64,000 bases of DNA, taken from Bacteroidales bacterium Phil12. GTDB lineage: Bacteria; Bacteroidota; Bacteroidia; Bacteroidales; P3. A program made the translations under genes and the position numbers. Positions within the stretch are counted from its first letter, which is position 1, and every line of letters starts with the position of its first letter. Of the stretch, positions 8,333-16,092 are shown in pieces. The stretch lies in contig NWBO01000158.1 in NCBI GenBank assembly GCA_002633275.1, positions 124,001 to 188,000 of the forward strand, read 5' to 3'. The notes beneath the pieces are model-generated. The model was given only the letters and a program-made list of their open reading frames with translations. It did not search any database and was not told where the DNA came from.

Positions 8333-9594
8333 TGAAAAAGAAAAAGTACATATTATTATATATATTGACTCTTATATGTTTTTTTGACGCATTTGCTCAA
8401 AATCAAGAGGACAGACATGCAAGAAACAAACGTATTGCCGATTCTTTATACTATGTTCATACGATAAAACCCCGTGAAGATAGTATTCGTCAGGCAAGAT
8501 TAATGGAAACGGCTTCTAAGCATCAACAAACGCAGGATAATGATGAAAATACATTTGCTTCCAAATCTAAAAAATCGAAAGGTGATAACAAAAAATTAAT
8601 CTCTCACACTAATTCAACGAATAGTGAGAAAAATTTATCAGTGTTAAACACTAAAAAACGCATATCGCAAGATAATATTCCAACGACTTCCACTGATGCA
8701 ACGGCGGATACATCGAAGAGAAAAAATTGTACAAAAGTACCTTGTACGACACTATACCAAAACACATGGTTCTCCGAAAGAGTGAAATCCGAGAAAGTCT
8801 CTTTGAAAGATATACCGGATGAAGTTACCTTGAAACTTTGCGGTAAAAATTCAACGGATAAATTTGTTTTCCCTTGTAAAGGTATAAAGACTTCGGGATA
8901 TGGTTGGCGTTGGGGACGACCTCATACGGGCATAGATATTGCACTTCGCACGGGGGATAAGATTTATGCTGCGTTCGATGGTGTCGTAAGGGTTGCCAAG
9001 TTCAATGGAGGTTATGGTAATATGGTACTTATTCGTCATTATAATAACTTGGAAACTCTTTATGGTCATATGTCGGAAATAAAAGTTAAGGTCGGACAAG
9101 AGGTTAAAGCAGGCGATGTTATCGGACTCGGAGGTTCTACCGGCAGAAGCACAGGCCCACATTTGCATTTTGAGTGTCGGTTGCTTTATGCGTGCTTTGA
9201 CCCCGAATGGATTGTGGATATAAAGAATTTTGATTTGAAGACCAAATTGGTTCGTATAGATAAGTCATATTTTGGAACGTCAGCCTCGCAAGCAGCATAC
9301 GACAAAAAAGAAAGCCTTACCAAACTTACAAAAGTAAATACACTGTTGGACGGAACGAAATATGTATCGGATAAAGAATTGAATAAACTTATTGCCAAGA
9401 AAGAAAAGGAGATGAATCAGCCCGTTAAAATCAATAACGAAGATAAGACAACGTGGAGATATTATCGAATAAAAGAAGATGATACATTGGAAGGGATAAG
9501 TTTGAAATATAGGGTAATGATAGAAGATCTTGTGAAAATGAATAATCTTAAAGATAATAATCTAACGGTAGGAGCAAAGATTAGAATCAGATAA
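8332..9594 (+). CDS. Secreted M23 murein endopeptidase with C-terminal LysM domain
   Basis: Zinc metallopeptidase expected to cut peptidoglycan cross-links in the periplasm. I use ATG 8332 (420 residues) because it is followed at once by a signal peptide ending FAQ at residue 23. Residues 25-160 are a polar linker. The M23 domain spans about 183-300: HTGID (His198, Asp202), YGHM (His246) and HLHF (His277, His279) supply the zinc and catalytic residues, so it looks active rather than an EnvC-like inert activator. A LysM carbohydrate-binding module ends the protein (377-420, DDTLEGISLKYRV). Part of the linker (about residues 86-109) is encoded by three units of the 21-bp repeat family, in frame. 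It shares a one-base overlap with the upstream membrane-protein gene. Confidence 0.9.
   Translation: MKKKKYILLYILTLICFFDAFAQNQEDRHARNKRIADSLYYVHTIKPREDSIRQARLMETASKHQQTQDNDENTFASKSKKSKGDNKKLISHTNSTNSEKNLSVLNTKKRISQDNIPTTSTDATADTSKRKNCTKVPCTTLYQNTWFSERVKSEKVSLKDIPDEVTLKLCGKNSTDKFVFPCKGIKTSGYGWRWGRPHTGIDIALRTGDKIYAAFDGVVRVAKFNGGYGNMVLIRHYNNLETLYGHMSEIKVKVGQEVKAGDVIGLGGSTGRSTGPHLHFECRLLYACFDPEWIVDIKNFDLKTKLVRIDKSYFGTSASQAAYDKKESLTKLTKVNTLLDGTKYVSDKELNKLIAKKEKEMNQPVKINNEDKTTWRYYRIKEDDTLEGISLKYRVMIEDLVKMNNLKDNNLTVGAKIRIR
8589..8660. repeat. Intragenic 21-bp-pitch repeat units inside the M23 peptidase gene
   Basis: Units lie at 8589-8609 (ending ATCTCTCACAC), 8610-8630 (ending TAGTGAGAA) and 8631-8651 (ending CAGTGTTAAACAC), then a partial unit starting TAAAAAACG. 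The same words occur in intergenic arrays at 53533 and 58939. Because 21 is divisible by three the reading frame is kept, and the insert falls in the disordered linker before the catalytic domain. Confidence 0.75.
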
Positions 9595-9640
9595 GGTTAT
9601 ATAAAAATAAAAACGAATAACACAAAAACGAGTATATAAT

Positions 9641-10117
9641 ATGTCAAGTGAATTAAAGAATTTATCGTCGTACAATAAAGACGAAGTGCCTTCGGGCGAG
9701 AAATGTTCAATAGGAATAGTGGTTTCTGATTGGAATGATGAGATTACAAGCAATTTGCTTAAAGGTGCAATAGAAACATTGCTTCAACACGATACGGATG
9801 AAAAGGATATATTGGTTGAGCATGTGCCGGGAGCATACGAATTGCCGTTTGGAGCAAAGGCTTTGATAGATAGAAAAAAATTTGATGCCATAATATGTTT
9901 AGGTTGTATAATACAAGGCGAGACTCGTCATTTTGATTTTATTGCAGATGCTGTTGCCAATGGTATTATGAGAGTATCGTTGGACGAGGAGATACCTGTC
10001 GTTTTCGGCGTTTTAACAACCAACAATATAGAACAAGCAAGAGAAAGAAGCGGTGGTAGATTGGGAAACAAAGGTGTTGAGGCGGCTATAACGGCATTAA
10101 AGATGTCTGTTTTGTAA
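9641..10117 (+). CDS. ribH: 6,7-dimethyl-8-ribityllumazine synthase
   Basis: Condenses the ribityl pyrimidinedione with 3,4-dihydroxy-2-butanone 4-phosphate, the penultimate step of riboflavin synthesis. The 158 residues match the usual RibH size. Motifs: IVVSDWNDEIT (substrate-binding loop near the N-terminus), VPGAYELPFGAK, CLGCIIQGETRHFDFI with the catalytic His, and FGVLTTNNIEQARERSGG near the C-terminus. No FMN riboswitch-like structure is seen in the 46-base gap before it, so regulation by FMN at this site is not evident. It is the only riboflavin gene in the window. Confidence 0.96.
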   Translation: MSSELKNLSSYNKDEVPSGEKCSIGIVVSDWNDEITSNLLKGAIETLLQHDTDEKDILVEHVPGAYELPFGAKALIDRKKFDAIICLGCIIQGETRHFDFIADAVANGIMRVSLDEEIPVVFGVLTTNNIEQARERSGGRLGNKGVEAAITALKMSVL

Positions 10118-10147
10118 ATAAAAATCGCTGTTTGTTTATAGGAATAT

Positions 10148-11104
10148 ATGAAGAGTTTGAGAATTGTATTTTTCGGTACGCCTGAGATTGCTGCCATAGA
10201 ATTGGAGCATTTGGTGAGAAGTGGTTATAACGTTGTAGGAGTTGTTACCAATGTGGATAAACCGCAAGGTCGGGGAAAAGTTTTAACTCCTTGTGAAGTT
10301 AAGGTAAAAGCAGAGGAATTGGGGTTAAGGGTATTGCAGCCGAAGAGTATGAAAGATGAAGAGTTTTTGCAAGAGTTGAAATCTTTGCAAGCCGATATTC
10401 AAATAGTGGTAGCCTTTCGCATTATGCCAAAGGTTGTGTATGCTATGCCAAAGTATGGTACATTTAATATGCACACATCACTTTTGCCTCAATACAGAGG
10501 TGCTGCTCCTATAAATTGGGCGATAATCAACGGCGAAAAACATACCGGTATCACAACATTTCTATTGAATGACAAAATGGATTGTGGCGAAATTCTTTTA
10601 CAACAAAAAGTAGAAATAACAGATACAACGAATGCCGAAGAGTTGTATAACATTATGGCAGAAAAAGGCAAAAAACTCATCACCGATACATTGGAGATGT
10701 TTGAGAGTGGAGAGGTAAAAACGATGAAACAAGATTTGTCTTTGCCAACTAAACCTGCTCCGAAGATTTTCAAACAAGATACGTACATAAATTGGGATAA
10801 TTCGGCAAATAACGTAATAAATTTTATAAGAGGACTTGCCCCTTATCCGTCTGCAAAAGCAATATTTTTTGATTTTGACACCGAAAAAGAATATGAATTT
10901 AAGATTTTTGAGGCTAAAATATTTGACAAATCAATAAGAAACGCTATTGGAGATTTTTGGATTGAGGATAAAAGTAAAATATTGGTTCAGTGTTCGGATT
11001 CTGTTTTAGAAATAACTGATTTGCAATTGAATGGAAAGAAACGAATGCCTGCAAAAGAATTGATAAAAGGTTTTAGAATAAATGGTGTATTGAAAAAAAA
11101 GTAA
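10148..11104 (+). CDS. fmt: Methionyl-tRNA formyltransferase
   Basis: Formylates initiator Met-tRNA using 10-formyltetrahydrofolate. The 318-residue protein has the normal two-domain layout. The N-terminal formyltransferase fold carries IVFFGTPEIA, NVDKPQGRGK, the catalytic NMHTSLLPQYRGAAPINWAI region (Asn, His) and an Asp in NDKMDCGEILLQ. The C-terminal tRNA-binding domain contains INWDNSANNVINFIRGLAPYP and the LNGKKRMPAKELIKG tail. It begins 30 bases after ribH and is followed by an independent HU gene with its own promoter. Confidence 0.96.
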   Translation: MKSLRIVFFGTPEIAAIELEHLVRSGYNVVGVVTNVDKPQGRGKVLTPCEVKVKAEELGLRVLQPKSMKDEEFLQELKSLQADIQIVVAFRIMPKVVYAMPKYGTFNMHTSLLPQYRGAAPINWAIINGEKHTGITTFLLNDKMDCGEILLQQKVEITDTTNAEELYNIMAEKGKKLITDTLEMFESGEVKTMKQDLSLPTKPAPKIFKQDTYINWDNSANNVINFIRGLAPYPSAKAIFFDFDTEKEYEFKIFEAKIFDKSIRNAIGDFWIEDKSKILVQCSDSVLEITDLQLNGKKRMPAKELIKGFRINGVLKKK

Positions 11105-11131
11105 TTTATTTTGAAAATATCTTTGTAAAAT

Positions 11132-11163
11132 TTTGTTGCATAATATTTTTTTGTATAACTTTG
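11132..11163 (+). promoter_or_regulatory. Consensus promoter for the HU gene
   Basis: TTTG (11132-11135), a 20-base spacer and TAACTTTG (11156-11163) fit the Bacteroidota -33/-7 pattern. A 50-base AT-rich leader rich in AAA/TTA precedes the ATG at 11213, a common arrangement for highly expressed genes in this phylum. Confidence 0.7.
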
Positions 11164-11212
11164 CGTCTGTAAAATAATTAAGTAAATTAAACATTTAAAA
11201 CAATTAACAATT

Positions 11213-11494
11213 ATGACAAAAAAAGATTTTGCAGACAAGATGTCTGAATTAAGCGGTTTGACAAAAACAGATTCTATGAAAGCTTACGATGCGTTTATTT
11301 CCGCAGCACAAGATTACCTTATGAAAGGTGAGAAAGTAACTCTTATGGGCTTTGGTACATTGTCAATTCAAGAAAAACCTGCAAGAACCGCAAGAAATCC
11401 TCGTACAGGCGAAGCTATTGCAGTTGAGGCAAAGAAGGTCGTTAAATTCAAAGCAGGAAAAGAACTTAGCGAAAAAGTGGCAGTTAATAAATAA
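11213..11494 (+). CDS. HU-family nucleoid DNA-binding protein
   Basis: A 93-residue histone-like protein that bends and compacts DNA as a dimer. The family pattern is complete: MTKKDFADKM, a helical dimerisation segment, GEKVTLMGFGTLSI, then the beta-arm PRTGEA with its intercalating proline (RNPRTGEAI) and the closing VVKFKAGKELSEKV. Single gene, flanked by a consensus promoter and a strong terminator, so it is transcribed alone. It is relevant that a DNA-bending protein is encoded in a region with many A/T-tract arrays on a 21-bp pitch, but no link is shown. Confidence 0.96.
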   Translation: MTKKDFADKMSELSGLTKTDSMKAYDAFISAAQDYLMKGEKVTLMGFGTLSIQEKPARTARNPRTGEAIAVEAKKVVKFKAGKELSEKVAVNK

Positions 11495-11518
11495 AAAATG
11501 ATTATCTGAACTACATTT

Positions 11519-11558
11519 AAGCGGTCTGTTCTAAACAAAGAACAGACCGCTTTTTTGT
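11519..11558 (+). terminator. Strong intrinsic terminator of the HU gene
   Basis: A perfect 14-bp stem, AAGCGGTCTGTTCT (11519-11532) with AGAACAGACCGCTT (11539-11552), a six-base loop and a run of T (TTTTTTG). It is by far the most GC-rich hairpin in the left part of the window. Confidence 0.93.
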
Positions 11559-11721
11559 TTATTGCATTTGATTAAAAAGTTTCAAAGTCTTGCAAAATAT
11601 ATAGTTTTCATCTATTGCTTTTTTGTTTTGCATTATTTATCAAAACTATTAATGTTATCTTGCCAGGAACTGGTTATAAAAATTCTCTTTTCAATGTTGT
11701 TGAAAGCAAGGTTTTACGAAT

Positions 11722-11784
11722 GGCAAAAATAGTTTCATTAATCAGCAAAATAGTCAGGGACACTAAAAAAATAGTTAGTGTAAT
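11722..11784. repeat. 21-bp-pitch repeat array, three units
   Basis: Units at 11722-11742 (block AGTTTCATTAAT, as in the 39979 unit), 11743-11763 (CAGCAAAATAG... ending AGGGACAC, combining the start of the 1921 unit with the end of the 59002 unit) and 11764-11784 (TAAAAAAATAG + TTAGTGTAAT). It is followed by AACGATTGG, which also follows the array at 1983. Confidence 0.7.
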
Positions 11785-11999
11785 CATTTTAACGATTGGT
11801 CGTAAAATTTCAATTAAAACAAAAGCTCCAATACATAAAAAGCAAAAAAACGTGATTGCTTGAAAATTATTCGATTTTTTAAGTCTTACTATTATAATTT
11901 TTTTGTAATTTTGTGCAATGATTGGGATTATGTTTCTTTTGATAAGAAAAATTTCAATTTTAATGATTATAATAATTAACTAATATAAAGATAGAAACA

Positions 12000-13139
12000 A
12001 TGGATTTCAACTTAACAAAACAGGAAAATTTGTTTTTGCAAATGATTCGTGAGTTTGCAGAAAACGAAGTAAAGCCGTTGGCAGCCGAGATTGATGAGGA
12101 AGAGAGATTTCCTATCGAAACGGTTGAAAAAATGAGTAAAATTGGTATCATGGGTATTCCTATTCCTAAACAATATGGCGGTCAGGGTGGAACGACTCAA
12201 ATGTATTCTATGGCAGTTGAAGAATTATCTAAGGTTTGTGCAACTACCGGTGTTGTCGTTTCTGCTCATACTTCTTTGTGTGCAGAGCCTATTTTGATGT
12301 TTGGAACAGAGGAACAAAAAACGAAATATTTGCCAAAACTTGCATCAGGAGAGTGGATAGGAGCATTCGGTTTGACAGAGCCTAATGCAGGAACGGACGC
12401 CGCAATGCAACAAACAACAGCCGTTGATGCAGGAGATAAATGGATATTGAATGGTTCTAAGATTTTTATCACTAACGCTTCTTACGCAAATGTTTATGTT
12501 GTTTTTGCGATGACTGATAAGAGTTTAGGTACAAAAGGTATCTCGGCATTCATTGTTGAAAAGGGATTTAAGGGATTTTCTATCGGTAAAAAAGAAAAGA
12601 AATTAGGTATTCGCGGTTCTGCTACTTGTGAGTTGATTTTTGAAAATTGCGAAGTTCCAAAGGAAAATCTTTTAGGTAAAGAAGGTAAAGGCTTTAAGAT
12701 TGCCATGATGACTTTGGACGGAGGTCGTTTGGGTATTGCTTCACAGGCTTTGGGTATTGCACAGGGTGCTATGGACGAAACCGTTAAATATGTCAAGGAA
12801 AGAAAACAATTCGGCAGAGCCATAGGACAATTCCAAAATACTCAGTTTCAATTAGCGGATTTGGAGACAAAGATAAACGCTGCCAGATTTTTAGTTCGCA
12901 GTGCCGCTTCAAGAATAGATGCAGGATTGCCTTATAGCAAAGATGCTTCAATGGCTAAATTGTATGCAGCCGAAGTTGCAATGGAAATGACAACCAAAGC
13001 AATACAATTCCACGGGGGATATGGTTACACAAGAGAATATCCTGTCGAGCGTATGTTTAGAGATGCCAAGATTACCGAGATATATGAAGGAACATCAGAG
13101 GTTCAAAGAATGGTTATCGCATCACACCTATTGAAATAA
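12000..13139 (+). CDS. bcd: Acyl-CoA dehydrogenase, probably butyryl-CoA dehydrogenase
   Basis: FAD enzyme that interconverts crotonyl-CoA and butyryl-CoA. The 379 residues have the standard short-chain acyl-CoA dehydrogenase layout: N-terminal helices, GAFGLTEPNAGTDA (FAD/substrate loop), KIFITNA, ERKQFGRAIGQFQ, FHGGYGYTREYPVER, and the catalytic base in IYEGTSEVQRMVI near residue 367. It is directly followed by etfB and etfA, the arrangement of the Bcd-Etf complex that in anaerobes couples crotonyl-CoA reduction to ferredoxin reduction. Bifurcation is an inference from family and context; the substrate chain length is likewise inferred. Confidence 0.88.
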   Translation: MDFNLTKQENLFLQMIREFAENEVKPLAAEIDEEERFPIETVEKMSKIGIMGIPIPKQYGGQGGTTQMYSMAVEELSKVCATTGVVVSAHTSLCAEPILMFGTEEQKTKYLPKLASGEWIGAFGLTEPNAGTDAAMQQTTAVDAGDKWILNGSKIFITNASYANVYVVFAMTDKSLGTKGISAFIVEKGFKGFSIGKKEKKLGIRGSATCELIFENCEVPKENLLGKEGKGFKIAMMTLDGGRLGIASQALGIAQGAMDETVKYVKERKQFGRAIGQFQNTQFQLADLETKINAARFLVRSAASRIDAGLPYSKDASMAKLYAAEVAMEMTTKAIQFHGGYGYTREYPVERMFRDAKITEIYEGTSEVQRMVIASHLLK

Positions 13140-13223
13140 CATTGTATAAAGAACACAGAGATTTGATTAAAATCCATAAAAGTTGTTTTAGTAGGTTTAA
13201 CAAATTAATAAGAGAGAATTAAA

Positions 13224-14006
13224 ATGAATATAGTAGTTTGTATAAAACAAGTACCCGACACGACAGAAGTTAAAATAGATCCAAAGACAGGTACTTTGAT
13301 AAGAGAAGGTGTGCCAAGTATTATGAACCCTGATGATAAGGGCGGTTTGGAATTGGCACTTAGATTAAAAGACGAATTTGGGGCAAATGTTACCGTTATC
13401 ACTATGGGTCTTCCACAAGCAGATGCAATTCTTAGAGAAGCATTGGCAATGGGAGCAGATAGAGCCATTCTTTTGACAGATAGAAAACTTGGCGGAGCAG
13501 ATACATTGGCTACTTCCCATGCTTTGGCCGGTGCGTTGAAAGAATTGGATTATGATTTGGTAATAACAGGCCGTCAAGCGATAGACGGAGATACGGCACA
13601 AGTCGGTCCTGAAATGGCAGAGCATTTGGATATTCCGCAAGTAACATATTTGGAAGATTGCAAATATGACGGAGACAAAACTTTGACAATTAAAAAGCAA
13701 TTGGAGGACGGTTACCAAATTGTAGAGGTACAATTGCCTTGTTTGGTTTCTGTATTGGCTTCTTCGTACAAACCTCGTTATATGACGGTGAGCGGTATTG
13801 TTGAGTGTTTCGATAAAGAAGTTGAGATTTGGAATGCAGACAAAATCCAATGCGATGAAGAGAAATTAGGAAAGAAAGGTTCTCCTACAAATGTTAAGAA
13901 ATCATTTGCAAAAGGTTTGAAAGCAAAAGGAGAGGTGTTTGAAGTAGAACCGGAGGAGGCTGTTGAAATCATTATCAACAAACTTAAAGAAAAACACATT
14001 ATATAA
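13224..14006 (+). CDS. etfB: Electron transfer flavoprotein, beta subunit
   Basis: Carries electrons between the acyl-CoA dehydrogenase and other redox partners together with EtfA. The 260-residue protein begins MNIVVCIKQVPDTTEVKIDP and shows DKGGLELALRLK, the adenine-nucleotide loop DGDTAQVGPEMAEHL with ITGRQAIDGD just before it, and LPCLVSVLASSYKPRYMTV, the EtfB signature region. The ITGRQAIDGDTAQVGP loop is typical of EtfB proteins that bind FAD rather than AMP, as in bifurcating complexes of anaerobes (family knowledge, not proven here). It sits 84 bases after bcd and 82 before etfA. Confidence 0.93.
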   Translation: MNIVVCIKQVPDTTEVKIDPKTGTLIREGVPSIMNPDDKGGLELALRLKDEFGANVTVITMGLPQADAILREALAMGADRAILLTDRKLGGADTLATSHALAGALKELDYDLVITGRQAIDGDTAQVGPEMAEHLDIPQVTYLEDCKYDGDKTLTIKKQLEDGYQIVEVQLPCLVSVLASSYKPRYMTVSGIVECFDKEVEIWNADKIQCDEEKLGKKGSPTNVKKSFAKGLKAKGEVFEVEPEEAVEIIINKLKEKHII

Positions 14007-14088
14007 TTGATAGATGTTTTTAGTTATCCATTCATAATTTTGATTGTGGATAAAAAAGAAAATACATTTATTAAAAATTTAAGTAACG

Positions 14089-15090
14089 ATGAATAAAGAA
14101 GATTATAAAAATATATTTGTATTTGTTGAGCAAAGAGAAGGTCAAATACAAAATGTCGGCTTGGAACTTTTGGGAAAAGCAAGAGAGTTAGCCAATGAAC
14201 TCGGTCAAGAGGTTTATGCAATGTTTTTGGGAGATGGTATAAAATCTCAATCCAATGATTTGATTGCATACGGAGCAGATAAAGTGTTGTTGGTTGAGGA
14301 TAAAAGTTTGGCTGTATATACCACCGAACCATACACTCAGGCAATAACCCAAATGATTAATGATTACAAACCTTCTATTGTGTTGATTGGTTCAACAACG
14401 ATAGGAAGAGATTTGGGTCCAAGAATATCTGCAAGAGTAAATACAGGACTTACAGCCGATTGTACTAAATTGGAGATAAACGAAGAAGATAAAGAGTTGT
14501 GGAGTACTCGTCCTGCTTTTGGCGGCAATCTAATGGCTACGATTGTTTGCTCTAATCACCGTCCTCAAATGAGTACTGTTCGTCCTGGCGTTATGCAAAA
14601 AATGGCAAAGGACGATAGTAGAAAAGGAGAGGTTATTGATGTAAAAATCAATTTCAATACAGACAAATTCAAAGTTAAAGTATTGGAGACCGTTAAGAAA
14701 GCATCTGAGGTTGATATTACGGAAGCCAAAGTTTTAGTATCAGGTGGTCGTGGTGTTTGTAATAAAGAAGGCTTTAAGAAATTGGAAGATTTGGCAAAAG
14801 AACTTAAAGGCGAGATTTCAACATCAAGAGCAATGGTTGATGCAGGTGTTATCGGACACGAGCGTCAAGTTGGTCAAACGGGTAAGACTGTTCGTCCAGA
14901 TTTGTATATGGCTTGTGGTATTTCGGGAGCAATCCAGCACCTTGCAGGTATGGAGTCAAGTGAATTTATTGTTGCAATCAACAAAGATAAATTTGCTCCT
15001 ATTATGCAGATTGCAGACCTTGGTATCGTAGGCGATTTACACAAAATCATTCCTATGCTTACGGAAAGATTAAAAGCAGAGAAAAAATAA
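14089..15090 (+). CDS. etfA: Electron transfer flavoprotein, alpha subunit
   Basis: FAD-binding partner of EtfB. The 333-residue protein has the N-terminal alpha/beta domain (FVEQREGQIQNVGLELLGKA, STTIGRDLGPRISARVNTGLTADC) and the C-terminal FAD domain with VSGGRGV, SRAMVDAG, RQVGQTGKTVRPDLYMACG and ISGAIQHLAGM, ending IADLGIVGDLHKIIPML. There is no N-terminal ferredoxin extension of the kind seen in some clostridial EtfA proteins. It closes the bcd-etfBA operon; the next gene is separated by a 21-bp repeat array containing a long perfect inverted repeat. Confidence 0.94.
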   Translation: MNKEDYKNIFVFVEQREGQIQNVGLELLGKARELANELGQEVYAMFLGDGIKSQSNDLIAYGADKVLLVEDKSLAVYTTEPYTQAITQMINDYKPSIVLIGSTTIGRDLGPRISARVNTGLTADCTKLEINEEDKELWSTRPAFGGNLMATIVCSNHRPQMSTVRPGVMQKMAKDDSRKGEVIDVKINFNTDKFKVKVLETVKKASEVDITEAKVLVSGGRGVCNKEGFKKLEDLAKELKGEISTSRAMVDAGVIGHERQVGQTGKTVRPDLYMACGISGAIQHLAGMESSEFIVAINKDKFAPIMQIADLGIVGDLHKIIPMLTERLKAEKK

Positions 15091-15125
15091 ATTTATAATA
15101 AATAAAAACAAAAAAGTCGTTAAGT

Positions 15126-15218
15126 AGCGAAAATAATCAGTGATAATAATTTTTTAGTGTCTCACATTAATTTTTTAATTTCACACACTAAAAAATTAAT
15201 GTGAGACACTAATTATGC
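15126..15218. repeat. 21-bp-pitch repeat array containing a perfect 24-bp inverted repeat
   Basis: Units at 15126-15146 (ending CAGTGATAA), 15147-15167 (TAATTTTTTA + GTGTCTCACAT), 15168-15188 (TAATTTTTTA + ATTTCACACAC) and 15189-15209 (TAAAAAATTA + ATGTGAGACAC), then TAATTATG. The second and fourth units are reverse complements of each other, so 15154-15177 and 15189-15212 form a perfect 24-bp stem with an 11-base loop. The array runs up to the first possible start of the transketolase gene. It could end or shape etfA mRNA, but the stem lacks a GC core and a clean T-tract. Confidence 0.85.
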
Positions 15219-15244
15219 TTCGTTACTTGACGCAAAATTTAGAA

Positions 15245-16090
15245 ATGAAAAATATAGCAGAATTGCAGGATATTGCAACGCAGATAAGAAGAGATGTTTT
15301 GCGTATGGTCAATTCTTGCCAATCGGGGCATCCGGGCGGAAGTTTGGGTTGTGCAGATTTATTTACGGCTCTTTATTTCAAGGAGATGAATATTGATCCC
15401 CAAAATTATACACGTGGTGGCAAAGGCGAAGATATGTTTTTCCTTTCCATAGGACATATTGCCCCTGTTTGGTATAGTGCTTTGGCAAGAAGAGGATATT
15501 TCCCTATTAAAGAGTTAGCCACTCTTCGTCAGTTGGGTTCTCGTTTGCAGGGACACCCTTCGTTTCATGGCAATTTGCCGGGAGTAAGAGTTGCTTCTGG
15601 TTCTCTTGGTCAAGGAATGAGCGTTGCCGTTGGTGCTGCTCTTGCAAAGAAAATGGATAAAGACGATAACCTTGTTTATTCTTTGCATGGCGACGGAGAG
15701 ATAGAAGAAGGACAGATTTGGGAGGCAGCAATGTTTGCCGGTGCAAATAAAGTGGATAACTTGATTAGTATCATTGACAGCAATGGCGTTCAAATTGACG
15801 GACGTTGTAAAGATGTTTGCTGCTCTGATTCTTTGAAAGATAAATTTTTGGCGTTTAAGTGGGATGTTTTGGAATGCAATGGTAACGATATGCAAGAGTT
15901 ACTTGATACATTGGAAGAATGCAAAAAACACGCTCACAAAGGCAAACCTGTTATGCTTGTTATGCACACCAAAATGGGATATGGTGTCGATTTTATGGAA
16001 GATAATAACGGCTGGCATGGTAAGGCTCCAAACGATGAGCAAACCCAAAATGCGTTGTCTCAATTAAAGGAAACACTTGGCGATTATTAG
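15245..16090 (+). CDS. Transketolase, N-terminal (thiamine diphosphate PP-domain) subunit
   Basis: First half of a split transketolase, which moves two-carbon units in the non-oxidative pentose phosphate pathway. The 281 residues include SGHPGGSLGCADLFTALYF, GHIAPVWYSAL and the thiamine diphosphate motif starting GDGEIEEGQIWEA and ending IIDSN. I prefer ATG 15245 (MKNIAELQDIA) because it gives the usual N-terminus; ATG 15215 lies in the tail of the repeat array. The matching C-terminal half is not adjacent: a von Willebrand A gene starts three bases after this stop and the second half follows that. Confidence 0.92.
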   Translation: MKNIAELQDIATQIRRDVLRMVNSCQSGHPGGSLGCADLFTALYFKEMNIDPQNYTRGGKGEDMFFLSIGHIAPVWYSALARRGYFPIKELATLRQLGSRLQGHPSFHGNLPGVRVASGSLGQGMSVAVGAALAKKMDKDDNLVYSLHGDGEIEEGQIWEAAMFAGANKVDNLISIIDSNGVQIDGRCKDVCCSDSLKDKFLAFKWDVLECNGNDMQELLDTLEECKKHAHKGKPVMLVMHTKMGYGVDFMEDNNGWHGKAPNDEQTQNALSQLKETLGDY

Positions 16091-16092
16091 AA

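Larger units (their letters stand above)
11495..11999. other. 505-base region between HU and acyl-CoA dehydrogenase
   Basis: Holds the HU terminator (11519-11558), a 21-bp-pitch repeat array (11722-11784) and a TAATTTTG -7-like element at 11906-11913 in front of the dehydrogenase gene. An 82-codon open frame from a TTG at 11615 crosses the array and has no recognisable product; I treat it as non-coding. No RNA gene is recognised. Confidence 0.6.

Noticed and set aside
11615..11863. 82-codon open frame between HU and bcd
   Set aside because: Starts with TTG, has no ribosome site, crosses a repeat array and encodes a lysine/isoleucine-rich sequence expected from AT-rich non-coding DNA.
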